Of a stretch of 64,000 nucleotides of DNA, positions 41,996 through 54,213 are shown in pieces. This stretch comes from Ahaetulla prasina (Eukaryota; Chordata; Lepidosauria; Squamata; Colubridae), in assembly GCF_028640845.1 (NCBI RefSeq), contig NC_080546.1, forward strand, positions 76,263,551 to 76,327,550. Reading direction: 5' to 3'. Position 1 is the first letter of the stretch; every line of letters starts with the position of its first letter. The notes under the pieces were generated by a model. The model was not told the DNA's origin and ran no database searches. It saw only the letters and a list, made by a program, of their open reading frames with translations. The position numbers were made by a program, and so were the translations under genes.

Positions 41996-43180
41996 AAAAC
42001 AAAAATTAAAAAAAAATGCCTGGCTATCCTCTTGAAGAGAAATACAGAAGCAGCATTGGTGGGATTCAACCAGTTTGCACCAGTTTAGCTTATCTTTTAA
42101 CTCAAAATAATGTCTCCCCGAAAGCAATGCTTGGATTCAGTCCAACATTATTGCATTTTTTAAAAAGTTAAAAGTTCCCGGCTTTCAGACATTTGTCTCT
42201 TTTTGGCTTATATTTGGCTTATTCGTTTAATGCACGCTTCTATGAATGAAGACAAACTGTACGTTAATATAATAAAATCCTTTCTGCAAATTAATTTTTC
42301 AGCAAGCAAATAAGGTTCCATGTACCAGCCTGATGTTAAAAATGGCTACCCACCAGCAGACCATTAAGTATAGCATCTTGTGTTTGCCAGCGAAACATGC
42401 TGTATAAAAATGATTGCCCTGGAAGCTATTGGTACATTTGAATGCAAACTATCAAACCATGAAAAATGAGGCATCCACTGGCTATAAAAATAAATTAGAA
42501 GGCCTTAGCTTGGCTGGCGATGCCATCTGAGCTCCACGGTTTATAACTATTTGTGATACCATTAACAGATGTCTTTGCTCATCTTGCGTGCTATGCTAGG
42601 GGAGTGCTGCATTCTGTTGCATAGGGAACAAGTCAAGCAACTTTGTTTTAAAAATATAGTAAAATCTGGCTTGATGTAGGGAGCCTGTGGGAAATTATAC
42701 AATCATGTTACCTATGTACCTAATTTTCTTCATATAAAATCCTGATTCCCACTACACTTTTAGAGCTGTTTGAAATATTGTTTAACACCACCATTTCCAT
42801 GATAATACACCAATAAATCTTAGAAATATAATACTTCATGTAAAAAAAATGAAATTTGCCATGAGAATCATAAATTTTCTTTTCTAAATTAAAATGGGAA
42901 GAAATGTAGGTTGATTGTACTCCTGCTTTTTACTATTGCATAAAAAAATTATGTAAGAATTGAGCTGCATAGACCACTTAAATGTACTGTACGTAGTTTT
43001 ATGCCACAAAGGAACACGTTTGAAGAAACAGGAAGATACTCAAGGCGTGCTCTCCAAGAAGAAAAGTGGATATTATTGAGTATTCCATTCAAAAAGCAGA
43101 ATACGGTTCTCCTTAGAACCTATTTAGCCACTTGGGTGGAATTCCTCAGCAATGTCTTTGGAATGCCATAAATTTTTCTC
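41996..43180. other. Unique AT-rich DNA; small MITE fragment at 42055-42095
   Basis: CATTGGTGGGATTCAACCAG near 42055 is one end of the CAGTGGTGGG family. 42290-42780 has no repeat signature and more even composition. No gene recognised. Confidence 0.4.
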
Positions 43181-43632
43181 CCAGTAGTCAGAAAGTATTC
43201 AGAGGCTGACAGTATTGAGGCAGAGGAACAGGAGAAGCCTGTTCCTAATGGACACAAGAGAAGAGCTGCCAGAAGGCAACAGCAGCTCAAGCAAAGAGGA
43301 CGACTCGGGAGTAGGGCCAAGAGATGATTGGCACCTCCCATAAGGCTTAAAAGACCAGCAATGGCTCTTGGGCTCTTTGCCGGAAAACAATGTTGATAGC
43401 TTTGTCTTGTTGCATTTGTTTCGTATTGGTGTCTTCTGAACTTTTGCAAGAAAGGCCTTTGGCAGTTTGTCTAATTGGACCAAGGTTGGTGATAAGGCTG
43501 AGGAATTATGTTGGGAGGAATTTGCTTTAATTTAGTTTGGACTACGCTAAGAATGAATTAATTCTCAGCTGTGCTAATAAAGTTTATTTGTTTTTACATT
43601 GACAGAGTTTCCTACTGCCTACTAGGCCTCGG
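43181..43632 (+). mobile_element. Possible LTR, 3' part
   Basis: Contains GCTTAAAAGACC (TATA-like), GCTAATAAAGTTTATTTG (polyadenylation-like) and ends GGCCTCGGTCACTACA. The 5' boundary is not clear to me, and I see no target duplication. Low-confidence call. Confidence 0.3.
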
Positions 43633-43912
43633 TCACTACACCTATGCTCTTAGTGTACCTTTTTTAAAAAAATTAGTTGTTGGGAATTAACAATAATTTA
43701 TTCTTTAACCATAACAGATTTCAAGCACATTTAATATCTTAGCCATATGATTCAACTTTTTGGACTCAAAACCTTTTCATTTGATATCCCCCATGTAAAA
43801 TGATTGGATGTATATATAAGATGGGAGGCAAATAAAAGCCCCATCACCACCGTTTCCTAAAATGGTCAGCTCACATAGAAAGAAACCAAGCTAATAAATC
43901 AGAGTGTTAGAA

Positions 43913-44090
43913 CAGTGTCCCCCAACCTTTTGGGCACCAGGGACCGATTCCGTGGAGAGATGTTTTTCCGCAGACCGAAGGGGGAATGGTTTTACACGCT
44001 GCCTGCATCTCGTGGATAGGGCTTTGCTTATTTGCATGGCCCAGTTGCTGGCATGCTGCAGACCAGTGCCGGTCCACAGAGCAGGGGTTG
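43913..44090. mobile_element. hAT-type MITE (CCCCCAACCTTTTGG family)
   Basis: Left end CAGTGTCCCCCAACCTTTTG and right end GCAGGGGTTGG. Flanks TGTTAGAA (43905-43912) and GGTTAGAA (44091-44098) match at 7 of 8. Confidence 0.75.
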
Positions 44091-44134
44091 GGTTAGAACA
44101 TTCTGGAATTGAATGACAGATATTACCCTAAGAT

Positions 44135-44383
44135 CAGGGCTGCTATTCAGCAGGTTCTGACAGGTTCTGGAGAACCAGCAGCAGAAATTTTGAGTAGTTT
44201 GGAGAACTGGCAAGTACCACCTCTGGCTGGCCCCTGAGTGGGGTGGGAATGGAGATTTTGCAATAGTCTTCCCCCAGGAGCGGGGAGGGAATGGGGATTT
44301 TGCAGTATCCTTCCCCTGCCATGCCCACCAACCCACGCCCACAGAACCGGTAGTAAAAAAAATTGAATTCCACCACTACCTGG
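44135..44383. mobile_element. hAT-like MITE of the CAGTGGTGGG family
   Basis: Left end CAGGGCTGCTATTCAGC, right end GAATTCCACCACTACCTG; the interior shares GGTTCTGGAGAACC and TTTGCAGTATCCTTCCCCTG with 40427-40627. A G-rich block inside (GTGGGGTGGGAATG) is duplicated in diverged form. Confidence 0.75.
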
Positions 44384-44399
44384 GATTCTTTGAGATCTG

Positions 44400-45060
44400 C
44401 CAGAATATTACACGCTGTTCCCCTGGTGTGATTTTGGTTGGTTGATCACTTTTGAGGAGGCTAACAAGGTTGAATTTCCTCCATTTGTACACAATCTGCC
44501 TGACTGGTAGAGTCCAAACTCTTGGAACTATCCATTACCCAGCCCATTAACCAGGTTGTTACAACACAGAAGACTAATGGGCACACAACTAGGACCACAC
44601 CCATACAGGATGCTACGAAACAGCCAACTAATCTGCAAACATCAACTCCATCAACCAATCAAGATGTAACAACACAACCAACCAACCCGCTTACAGCAAC
44701 AAAGCCAGCACTCCACACCTCCCACCAGTATTTATAGAGAGACGGCAGCTCCGGCCACGCTTTGCTTGCACAAGCACAAAGCCGAAAGCACCAGCCTGAA
44801 GATGACGAGTGGGACCTCGTCGAAATGTCACCGATACTCTCAACCTTACATGGGAAAAGGCCCGAATACGCCAAGACTTGCATACCTATTCCCGTGAAAA
44901 TCTACGAAAACAAATATGTAGGTAGGTAGGTAGGTAGGTAGGTCTTAGGTTATTTGGGTTTTCTCCCGCATAAAATTGGAAGTGTCTTGGCCAGGACACT
45001 TCCAATTTTACGTGGGAGAAAACCCGAATAACCAAAGACCTACATACAAACACTCGTGAA
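44400..45060. repeat. Unclassified repeat with inverted halves
   Basis: 44520-44740 has a Thr/Gln/Asn-rich open frame without a known domain. 44770-44830 and 45150-45240 share CCGAAAGCACCAGCCTGAAG. 44946-44997 and 45001-45053 are inverted copies (AATTGGAAGTGTCTTGGCCA against GGACACTTCCAATTTTA). A (GTAG)n run is at 44919-44943. Same family as 4835-4990. Confidence 0.55.
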
Positions 45061-45067
45061 AACCTCA

Positions 45068-45068
<1 letters not shown>

Positions 45069-45110
<42 letters not shown>

Positions 45111-45238
45111 CATACATACATACATACACACATACATACACAGAAGCATGAAGCCGAAAGCACCAGCCTGAAGATGATGAGTGAGACCTTGTCGAAACAT
45201 CGCCAAGATACTCAAGGGAAAAGACCTGAATATGCCAA

Positions 45239-45280
<42 letters not shown>

Positions 45281-45295
45281 TGTGTGTATACATAC

Positions 45296-45367
<72 letters not shown>

Positions 45368-45402
45368 CATACATGCATACATACACACACACACACACAC
45401 TG
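45069..45402. repeat. Compound microsatellite: (GT)n, (TACA)n, (CA)n, (CTAT)n
   Basis: (GT)n 45069-45108; (TACA)n about 45108-45138; (CA)n 45240-45277; about 17 CTAT units at 45297-45367 (GATA on the minus strand); (CA)n 45381-45402. Long open frames across it are artefacts. Confidence 0.92.
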
Positions 45403-45553
45403 TTAGTGGAATTCAAATCCTGTCACTACTGGTTTGCTCGTGGGTGCACAACGCCCACACACATGCACAGAGATGTATGGGCAGGTGGGTGGAGCCTCCC
45501 GCAGCCGCTACTGCTTCTCCTGATTCGGGGCGAACCAGTAGCAACCCACCACA
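45403..45553. mobile_element. hAT-like MITE of the CAGTGGTGGG family
   Basis: Right end GCGAACCAGTAGCAACCCAC; left end TTAGTGGAATTCAAATCC; interior GGTGGGTGGAGCC as in 16110. The right end runs into a CA repeat. Confidence 0.6.
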
Positions 45554-46317
45554 CACACACAAACACACACACACAACATATCAATCTAGTACAGTTTGGG
45601 ATTTTTGTCTTACTTGCGTTTTATGTCTTTTCTTACTTCTTAATCACCCAGGGGAAGCATATGGTTTGTAAGTCTTAATGGCTAATTGGAAAATATCCGT
45701 TATGAGAGCATACGGTGTGACTAGCATACAATGAACTAATTTATATGTGAAATTAGAAAACCACAGAAAGTCAACAGGTGGTTGCAGATATTCTTTGTAG
45801 AAAAATTACTTAAGCCACCTCTTCAATTGACTGAATTTACATTTCATCCGTTCTTCAAAGGGGTATTTTCCCTTGATAATAAAATTCAATGGGCAGAGTA
45901 AGAGTACTTTGAACAAGCTATTTATGGACCTCTGGGGCTGAACTCAGACTTGAACCCACTGTTGGACCTATTATTTCCCCATTTAACAAGATTTATTACA
46001 TAATTCTTTAATATCAATTAAAAGGTAGACCCTCCTAGATTTGAGCTTGACTCCTAGTGACTATGGGGACACAATCTTGACAAAAAAAGTGGTTTGCTAC
46101 TGCATTGTTCTAGGATTCTATTTCTTGTTCAGAAATTAGTTAGCTTAGCTCAACCTAGATCCTTGGTCAACCTAGTGAGCTTCAAACCTGCTTAGCTCCT
46201 GAATCCAGAAAAGATCAAGCAGAGGTTGTCATCTATTGAGTCATAAATATCTATAGCAAAGCCAGTTATAAGCATTTGACTGACAAGAGTACCTCGCAGG
46301 GACAACAGGACCTATAT
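45554..46317. other. Unique DNA, no recognisable gene
   Basis: A CA-rich run at 45550-45575. 46030-46130 resembles an old amniote SINE (GCTTGACTCCTAGTGACTAT, AAGTGGTTTGCTACTGC), but I am unsure of the family. Confidence 0.4.
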
Positions 46318-46735
46318 TCAGGAATGGGCTGCTAGGGGTTTGCAGGGGTTCAGGAGAACCTCTAACTAAGATTCTGTGCAGTTCAGAGAACCCCCAAATC
46401 CAACTCCTGGCTGGCCCCACCCACCCCACCCTGCCCCTCCCAGGAGTCCCCACGCAGCCTGTTTTGGATGCAGTTAAGTACAAGGCATGTGCGGATGCTC
46501 TAGCCGGCCTACTTGAAGTTCTGGAAGGCCCATTTCCAGCCTCCAGAGGGCGTCTGGAGCCTGAAGAGGCTGTTTTTACCCTCCTGGAGGCTCGAGAAAA
46601 ACCTCTGGAGCCTGGGGAGGGCAAACTGCCCCCCACCATGGTGTAGAAGGCTGACTAGGCCATGCCCACCATGGCCACACCCACCCAGCAACTGGACAGA
46701 GAACCCCTTGCTAAAAATTTTGAAGCCCACCCCTG
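46318..46735. mobile_element. Long member of the CAGTGGTGGG MITE family
   Basis: Left part CAGGAATGGGCTGCT..., right end AATTTTGAAGCCCACCCCTG. GC-rich centre with CTGGAGCCTGAAGAGGC-type near-repeats (about 46555 and 46606). Open frames are fortuitous. Confidence 0.6.
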
Positions 46736-47641
46736 AATAAAATCAATCTTGTATTAAATTTTACTTTTAATTTGAGGTAATTTTTTAAATTTTAAACAGC
46801 TGATTGAACTAGTTGGTAATTAACAAGTAAAATAAATAATAAGTATAAATCTGGAGCTCCTGTTCTAAATCTCATCTTTGCCAGGAACACATTAAGTGAT
46901 GTTTTAAGCAAGCTCACCCTCAATCTCCCCTTAGGCAAAGCATGTGATAAACAACTTCTGTGAAGCTGCTTAGCACATGAATGATTAGACCACTTTTGTT
47001 TTCTTTTTATATTATTGCAACCTTTTCTGCAAGAGAAGAAATGAGCCAATGCCATACATTTATTATACCTGATGCTAAAGAAAACACTCAGTGCCAAGAT
47101 CTATTAACCTTGGGACACATTCATAGCTGCCAATGCCATCCTACATATGTATTTATTTAGCCTTATTGAGTGGTGAAGACTGCAGATTTATAAAAGAGGG
47201 GTACAGAATAGCTTTAGTACAATGCCATTCCAAAAAAATATTTCATACAAAATGCTATATCCCAGTTGATTCTATTTTAAAATGAATCAGAACTTAGCAA
47301 TTAACTATTTCATGCTTAGCCAGCACAATAGTTTGAGAACATCTGATTTATGATAACTTTTACATCTCATGAATTCATGCCAGTTGCTGAATGAATGGCC
47401 ATCATTCTTTTTTTGCATTAAAGCCTTGAATGCATAGGTGCCTTTTAAATAGGTTATAATATATCTGATGATAGTTGCAACTATATTTAGCCACTTAAAA
47501 TGTTACCTGTTAATATAAGTACCCATGAAACTGAATAAATGTTTTCCTGTCTTCACACGGAATTGTAAGAAAATAAATTGGCATATCTTTCAAAAATGTT
47601 ATTTCTCATGAAACTTTATGGAATCGACCTTAGGTTAGTCC
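46736..47641. other. AT-rich DNA without recognisable gene
   Basis: Nothing recognised. Confidence 0.5.
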
Positions 47642-47841
47642 CAGGGATGAATGCTACCGGTTCGCACCGGTTCAGGTGAACCAGTAGCGGTGGCGGGTGG
47701 TTCAGCAGTGCAAGGCTCCACCCACCAACCTGGACATCATTACTTCCTGTGCAGAGGGTCCAAAATAGCACATGACGCAAGTGACATGCACAGCGCGCAC
47801 ATTTCCGAACCAGCAGGGAAGGTAAGTAGATTTCACCCCTG
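47642..47841. mobile_element. hAT-like MITE of the CAGTGGTGGG family
   Basis: Ends CAGGGATGAATGC and GATTTCACCCCTG. Flanks GTTAGTCC (47634-47641) and GTTAGTTG (47842-47849) match at 6 of 8. The interior palindrome CCGGTTCAGGTGAACC is typical. Confidence 0.8.
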
Positions 47842-47944
47842 GTTAGTTGTCATGATAATTCAGAAGAAACTAATGTGCACCCGACGTTGCAAGGTGTTCT
47901 GTGAATAGGAGTCTAAGAAAATGTACTATGGTGCAGTAGACTTG

Positions 47945-48182
47945 CAGGACAATAGCACTAGCAATAGCACTTAGACTTATATACCACTTCACAGTGCTTT
48001 ATAACCCTCTCTAAACAGTTTACAGAGTCAGCATATTACCTCCAACAACCTGGGTCCTCATTTTATTAACCTTGGAAGGATGGAAGGCTGATTTAACCTT
48101 CAGACAGTTAGGATCGAACTGCTGGCAGTCGGGAAAATTAGCCTGTAATACTGAGTTCTAACCACTGCGCCACCACACAGTT
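47945..48182 (-). mobile_element. MIR-like tRNA SINE
   Basis: Minus-oriented: the right end has GTTCTAACCACTGCGCCACC (complement of an A-box region), the centre GGGTCCTCATTTTATTAACC (core), the left end AGCACTTAGACTTATATACC. Confidence 0.8.
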
Positions 48183-51038
48183 ATTAACAAAAATTAATAA
48201 CAAAATAATAAAACAAAAACTTGTGATTTATATTCAATGACTCCATAAGATTAAATAAGAAAAGTAGTAGCCAGATATGGTGTTAAGGGTGAGAAGATAC
48301 TGGAAGGATATGTTTCATTTCATTTCATACCAGAAATATAAACATGCACATGTTAATTTAAAAAGTAAAAATTTTCATGGTATTTCTCCTACAACAATCG
48401 AAGCTTCTTCTAGAATCCATCAGCTTTCTTTGGGATCAGATTCCACCACAATTATTTCTTTGCCTTAGTTTTGACCTAAATTTATTTCATTGGCAAGATA
48501 ATAATAGGAAGCCGAATGTTAATTTTTTTTTCTGATTAGCACAGCTGCTTCCTATGCCAGGTATGAATGCTGTATTAAAAAGAAAGAAAGTTGCTGTTCA
48601 TGGAATCATAAGGAAAATTCTACTGTGCACCTAATGGTGCTAAATAAAAATTATGTCCACTTGTTCTGAACTTTGAGATTAGGAACCTTGTGAATATCTT
48701 TGATAAAATGCAACTAGGGGTCAAATACTAAGAAGTGGTAGATCTCTAGATGTTATTCCATACTTGTTCTTCTGGTTTATTGACCATACCTGGCTCAAAC
48801 TGTTGGGAGTTGGATTCCAATGATACCAAGAAGGTCACTGATTCTCTGATGTGAACTCTTCTAATGCTTATCTAGAATAAATTAAATACATAAATCGTTC
48901 TACGAAATTTCTCCCAGCAGATTCTGAACTTTGACAATGAAGAAAGGGGATTAATAGCAGTATATTTCATATTTGTGTTTCTCTGTTTGATGCTTTGATT
49001 ATTTTATGGGTTTTTTTCCCCCAACAAAGGTTGGTCATCATGAATACATCATGAATATTTGCTGAAGCTAGTATTAAAAAAATGACCTTCAAATGCAATA
49101 AGTTTGGAAGCTATTATTTATCTCATTGTAAAACTGAAAGGCCTATTAAACCACTTCAAAACAGTGCGAATAGAGAAGCAAGCTTGCTCAATTTTTTTTG
49201 AAGCTTCCAAAGATCTTAAGAGTGAAAAATAGATAACAGAGATGTTATAATCTATCCGTTAACTTCTGTTGTTATTATTACTCCACAAGACAAACTGTCT
49301 GCTTGCAAGCAAGTACTGGCAGGACCATAAAATAAATAAAGCCTTAGAAAATGAAGAAGTGCTCTGGGACTTTAAATAAAAAGGACAAAAAAGTGTTGAT
49401 CAGGGATGTCAAACTCACGTCATTCTGGTGGCATCACATGACATATCGTGACTCCCCCCCCCTTGCCAAATTGGCATTACTCAGGCCCGCAGGCAATGAA
49501 TCTGACAACCCTGATCTAGATAGTGGACATGGCAGGAGTCTAAGAAGAGAAAGAACTGGAGTGGGAGGTGGAATCACAAAACAGAAAAATCCAATTAGAA
49601 CAATTTGTGGCAAAAGAAAGTAGTAATAGATGCCTTGGATGGTATTCCAAAATACCTGAAGCACCATCAGCATTGACAAAATTACCATTAGTCAATTGCA
49701 AAAGGCAGATTAACCTTACATCCTGAAAATGGTACCTTTAACACCATCAAACAACAACATCTGCCTATCTCAGGTCCTTGGGAATAAAAATGCCTAATCC
49801 AGTCTAAACATCTGTCTGACTATGCGACCAACCACCACAATGCAATCTTAATTGCATTTTAGAAAGACTCCTGTTGACTGAAACCTACTAGGGACAAATG
49901 AATCCATCAAATTCTTCTACCTACATTAATTCATCTTTTAAAAAGAATAAAAATGTTGAACCTGTGTGCATGTCTCACAAAACATGTTCTCACAGAATAG
50001 ATGCATCTTATCATGTGTACTTTATATTGTACACCTGCACAATTGTATATAGTGTATACAATATTTAGAATTAGAAAGAAGACTAAAATGAAGTACAGTT
50101 CAATACATTGTTTTAACAGGGCTGTGACAGCAGGTGAAGGATGCTGGAAGCTCTAGGACATCAAAGCTATTGTATAGGTTTGGGAAACATAAGTTTGGCA
50201 AATTCACATATAAATGCAAATCAATGCTTCCCAGTTCTAAAACCTAAAAAAAAAACCACCAAACACCTAAACATTATTTTAGAAAGTTTGTACATACTTT
50301 CAGTTCCTTGTACTAGAACAGCATTCATTAAGGTACAAATATTGAAAGGCCTGGGGTGGCTGTAAAGGAAGCTTTCTTCCTCAAGCCTTCTCCTCTTGTA
50401 CGATAGTTTTTGTTCTCTCCATGTATCAGTAGCTGTAAAGTTATTTAACCACATATATGTTTGTATAGTTCACTGTATATAAAAACACTGTTAGTTTAAA
50501 CTAAAAGGGCTCTGTATACTGTGTATACAGGGTTTATTGCATAATACTAGTTACGCTGCCTAAACTCTTACATAATCCTTCCTTGGTCATTAATTTGTAT
50601 AGATCTCATATTCTGATGAAGGTATTAAAGGTGCAGATAGCATCTACATTACTCATTAGTTATGAAGAAAAAGAATAACTTCCAGAAGGGCAATGATAAA
50701 GCAAGGATAGCAAATACTTTACTAATCTTTTTCCACCTTGATGACTTGCCATATCTATCAATGTGCTTACTAGGAAAATTGATGGTGTAATTAAGTGGTA
50801 GGAAAGGCAAAATAACTGTTTCATTCTTAATCATAAAAGGATAATGCTCTACAATCTGCAAAATAGATCCCAAAGTGTTACCTTTTCCAAAAAGGTAATT
50901 GCTAGAACATTTGAGATGGCCTTGTGGGCAGCAAAACAGAATAAAAATTCTAAATCTTTCCTGCCATTTAGTGTTCTTCTGAAAATCTGCATTCCGTTTA
51001 TTACTCCTCTAAACTAACACTATTTGAATTGCATAGAT
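48183..51038. other. Mostly unique AT-rich DNA; one MITE at 49401-49513
   Basis: 49401-49513 has inverted ends CAGGGATGTCAAACTCA and GAATCTGACAACCCTG and resembles hAT-type MITEs. No other element or gene recognised over about 2.8 kb; short open frames lack motifs. Confidence 0.5.
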
Positions 51039-51147
51039 CAGGGGTCTTCAACCGTGGCAACTTTAAGCCTTGGCGGACTTCAACACCCAGAATTCCCCCA
51101 GCCAGCTTTGTTTAAAGGCTTAAAGTTGTCAAGTTTGGAGACCCCTG
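51039..51147. mobile_element. hAT-type MITE, partly palindromic
   Basis: Ends CAGGGGTCTTCAACC and TTTGGAGACCCCTG; flanks GCATAGAT and GCATAACT match at 6 of 8. Same family as 16961-17075. Confidence 0.8.
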
Positions 51148-51791
51148 GCATAACTGTATTTTTTTTCAATATTTCAATCAAGTTTATTAACATCTTTATG
51201 ATATTTCTTGTAAGCTATTTAAGAAAAACTATGATCCTGAAAAAATGCTATAAAATGGGTGGATGAATGGCTTTAAAACATTTTAATCGATTGCTTTACT
51301 TCTTTCATCGTTTTGTATTCATTTCAATTATTTCAGCATAAACGCATTTTCATAGTCCCATGAACAGAAATCAAGTGGAAAGTCCTAACCTATTTCTGCA
51401 TGATAATCATGCTTAAAAATACAAACTATTGTATCTAGAAATTATCTGTATTATGCTGTAGAAGAATTGTAGGATTGGCGGGGCAGATACTAGTGGTTGA
51501 AGAGAGTAAAGGTAAGATTTTGACTGCACAGTGAAATTTGATGCCTTTTTTTTTTTTTTGCATATGAATATATTCATTAAATCCAATTGAAAACTAATCA
51601 GTGTTCTTTTCCACAAAACATTTTACTAAATTCTTGATTTTGCTACAATCCTTTTGTAAAACATAACATAACATGTCGGGGAGAAATAGTTTGTTGATAC
51701 TAACATGCTTGCAAAACCATAGCCACGATGTTAATTTCATATAGAGTCAAAAATCCATTTTTCCAAAAGCATGCTAAGTTACTTCTAAATG
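51148..51791. other. AT-rich DNA without recognisable gene
   Basis: A short ACATAACATAACAT run near 51660 foreshadows the array at 51793. Otherwise nothing recognised. Confidence 0.5.
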
Positions 51792-51792
51792 A

Positions 51793-51883
51793 TAACATAA
51801 CATAACATAACATAACATAACATAACATAACATAACATAACATAACATAACATAACATAACATAACATAACATAACATAACAT
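51793..51883. repeat. (ATAAC)n array at a CR1 3' tail
   Basis: About 18 perfect ATAAC units ending directly at the CR1 3' end (CATCAGAGTTGGAAGGGACC). Confidence 0.95.
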
Positions 51884-52345
51884 CAGAGTTGGAAGGGACC
51901 TTGGAGGCCTTCTAGTCCAACCCCCTGCCCAGGCAGGAAACCCTACACCATCTCAGTCAGATGGTTATCCAATATTTTCTTAAAAATTTCCAGTGTTGGA
52001 GCATTCACAACTTCTGAAGGCAAGTCGTTCCACTTATTAATTGTTCTAACTGTCAGGAAATTTCTCCTTAGTTCTAAGTTGCTTCTTTCCTTGATCAGTT
52101 TCCACCCATTGCTTCTTGTTCTACCCTCAGGTGCTCTGGAGAACAGCCCAACTCCCACTTCTCTGTGGCAGCCCCTGAGATATTGGAACACTGCTATCAT
52201 GTCTCCCCTAGTCCTTCTTTTTGTTAAACTAGACATACCCAGTTCCTGCAACCGTTCTTCATATGTTTTATCCTCCAGTCCCCTAATCATCTTTGTTGCT
52301 CTTCTCTGCACTCTTTCTAGAGTCTCAACATCTTTATCATTCATT
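51884..52345 (-). pseudogene. CR1 LINE 3' end with intact ORF2 C-terminus
   Basis: The minus-strand frame runs without a stop from NDKDVETLERVQRRATKMIR through KRRTRGDMIAVFQYLRGCHR to an ending LEIFKKILDNHLTEMV, the normal CR1 C-terminus. 5'-truncated near 52345. A young copy, since the frame is open for 133 residues. Confidence 0.9.
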
Positions 52346-53580
52346 ATCCCTTCTTATTCAGGTTCAGGTGTGTGCTTACCTATTCAAGGATCTATGAATA
52401 AGAAAATAGCTCCAAATGAACATATGATTGCACTTTGTAATGTGACATTAGTTACATTTTTATTCCTATCTGTGGTTCTTTTTTCTCTTTTCTCCTATAT
52501 TTGACATATCTTAGACCCTCTCTTTTTATGTCATAGTATTGTTTGTTTGTTTTTTTATCAGTGTATGCACTACATTAATCTCAGTATTTTTCTGAATACT
52601 TCAGTAATATTTAAGCCTCAAGTCAACTGTGAGGTCCAGATTGAGATGAAAACGTTTCTGGCTCAGGAAAACTCAGTGAGACTCAAGCGTAGAACATAGG
52701 ACTTAAATTATCTATTGAAAGACGCACTTGTCATTTGCCAATCATTATTACAGCTTAGGGCCTGTGTGTCCTAATTTAAGGACTTGAGATTTCAAGGCTG
52801 AGACAAATGGTAATTTTTGGATAAGAAGTCCAGTACACCTGTTCCTAGCATATTTAATGGGAAGCCCATTGTAAAAAGGTTATGTAGAGTGTATTCATTA
52901 GTAACTGGACTGTGACTGAGTATCCTTGCTCTTTCTGCACATAATTACCCCTTATCGATCCTCCTAAGTTGATTGTCTGCATTGACTTTGGGATTTCTCT
53001 GCTAAAGATAGCCATAGCCTCATATGGAAATGAGACAATGCTATCTGCAACCTCTCAGGTGATACTGTGATATAACTGTATATCGCTGGGAAATGATGTA
53101 TTCATCTTCTGTTTGTGTCCAGATTCATATCATTAAAATAATGAAGATGGTTATTATGCCCATTCATATTGAGATATTTATACGGAACATAGAGGATTCT
53201 CTTTGTCACAGTTCTTTATTACCTTATTATTATCAAAAATAGTTCTTGCTAGCTTGAGTGTTTTTTCTCATTACCCAAATATTTATAGGCAATCGGCCAT
53301 GAAAATTATCATTACTCATGATAACTATATTGTCTCTAAATACAGTATACTTCTCCAGCTGTTAACTTCAGAAGCATTTAACATTTTTAAGCTGCGATAT
53401 GGATTTGGAAATTGATTTTAACTTTTATTACGGCCTGATACCTTACATTGATTTTGCCTGATACTTTAGAGTTGTTCTAAGCAGGGAAGAAGAAAGAAAA
53501 TTCAGGGGCTACCCAATGGAAGACCAAAATTAACTAACAGTGGCAGAATTCAAGGATTAAAATAAAACTTCAGGAACAAG
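52346..53580. other. Unique DNA without recognisable gene
   Basis: No repeat family or domain recognised. 52600-53160 is slightly more complex than its surroundings. Confidence 0.45.
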
Positions 53581-53589
53581 TTAAAATGC

Positions 53590-53787
53590 GGTTCTAAGCA
53601 TTATTAGACATCACTATTTTTCCTGATTGCTTATTTGTACCCTATGACTATCATTAAGTGTTGTACCTTATGATTCTTGACGAAGGTATCTTTTGTTTTA
53701 TGTACACTGAGAGCATATGCACCAAGACAAATTCCTTGTGTGTCCAATCACACTTGGCCAATAAAAAATTCTATTCTATTCTATTTG
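53590..53787 (+). mobile_element. Snake1-type LINE 3' end with short ATTCT tail
   Basis: TTTTATGTACACTGAGAGCA, then CACACTTGGCCAATAAA, then about three ATTCT units. Confidence 0.85.
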
Positions 53788-53855
53788 ATTTCACTGAAAT
53801 CAACAATACCTATTTATCTATATATAAATTATATATGCATACTTATATAAAAGAG

Positions 53856-54213
53856 ACACGGTGGCTCAGTGGCTAAGACGCTAAGCTTGTCGATCGAAAG
53901 GTCGGCTGTTCAACGGTTCGAATCCCTAGTGTCGCGTAATGGGGTGAGCTCCTGTTACTTGTCCCAGCTTCTGCCAACCTAGCAGTTCAAAAGCATGTAA
54001 AAAATGCAAGTAGAAAAATAGGGACCACCTTTGGTGGGAAAGAAACAGCATTCCGTGTGCCTTTGACATTTAGTCATGCCGGTTACATGACCACGGAGAC
54101 GTCTTCGGACAGCACTGGCTCTTCAGCTTTGAAATGGAGATGAGCACCGCCCCCTAGAGTCAGGAACAACTAGCACACATGTGCGAGGGGAACCTTTACT
54201 TTATACTTATATA
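53856..54213 (+). mobile_element. Sauria SINE
   Basis: tRNA-related head with box A (GTGGCTCAGTGGCTAAG) and box B (GGTTCGAATCCC), middle part with GGGACCACCTTTGGTGGGA, and a Bov-B-like 3' end (CCCCCTAGAGTCAGGAACAA). Truncated or diverged copies at 56677-56940 and 59020-59240. Confidence 0.88.

Noticed and set aside
44522..44737. Thr/Gln/Asn-rich 71-codon frame as a possible secreted mucin-like peptide
   Set aside because: No signal peptide, and it lies in an interspersed repeat region; most likely repeat-derived.
45078..45678. Open frames of 165-197 codons rich in His, Thr and Tyr
   Set aside because: They run through the (CA)n, (TACA)n and (CTAT)n microsatellites.
53856..53935. Functional tRNA gene at the box A/box B motifs
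   Set aside because: The tRNA-like head belongs to a Sauria SINE with a Bov-B-like tail; no proper acceptor stem seen.
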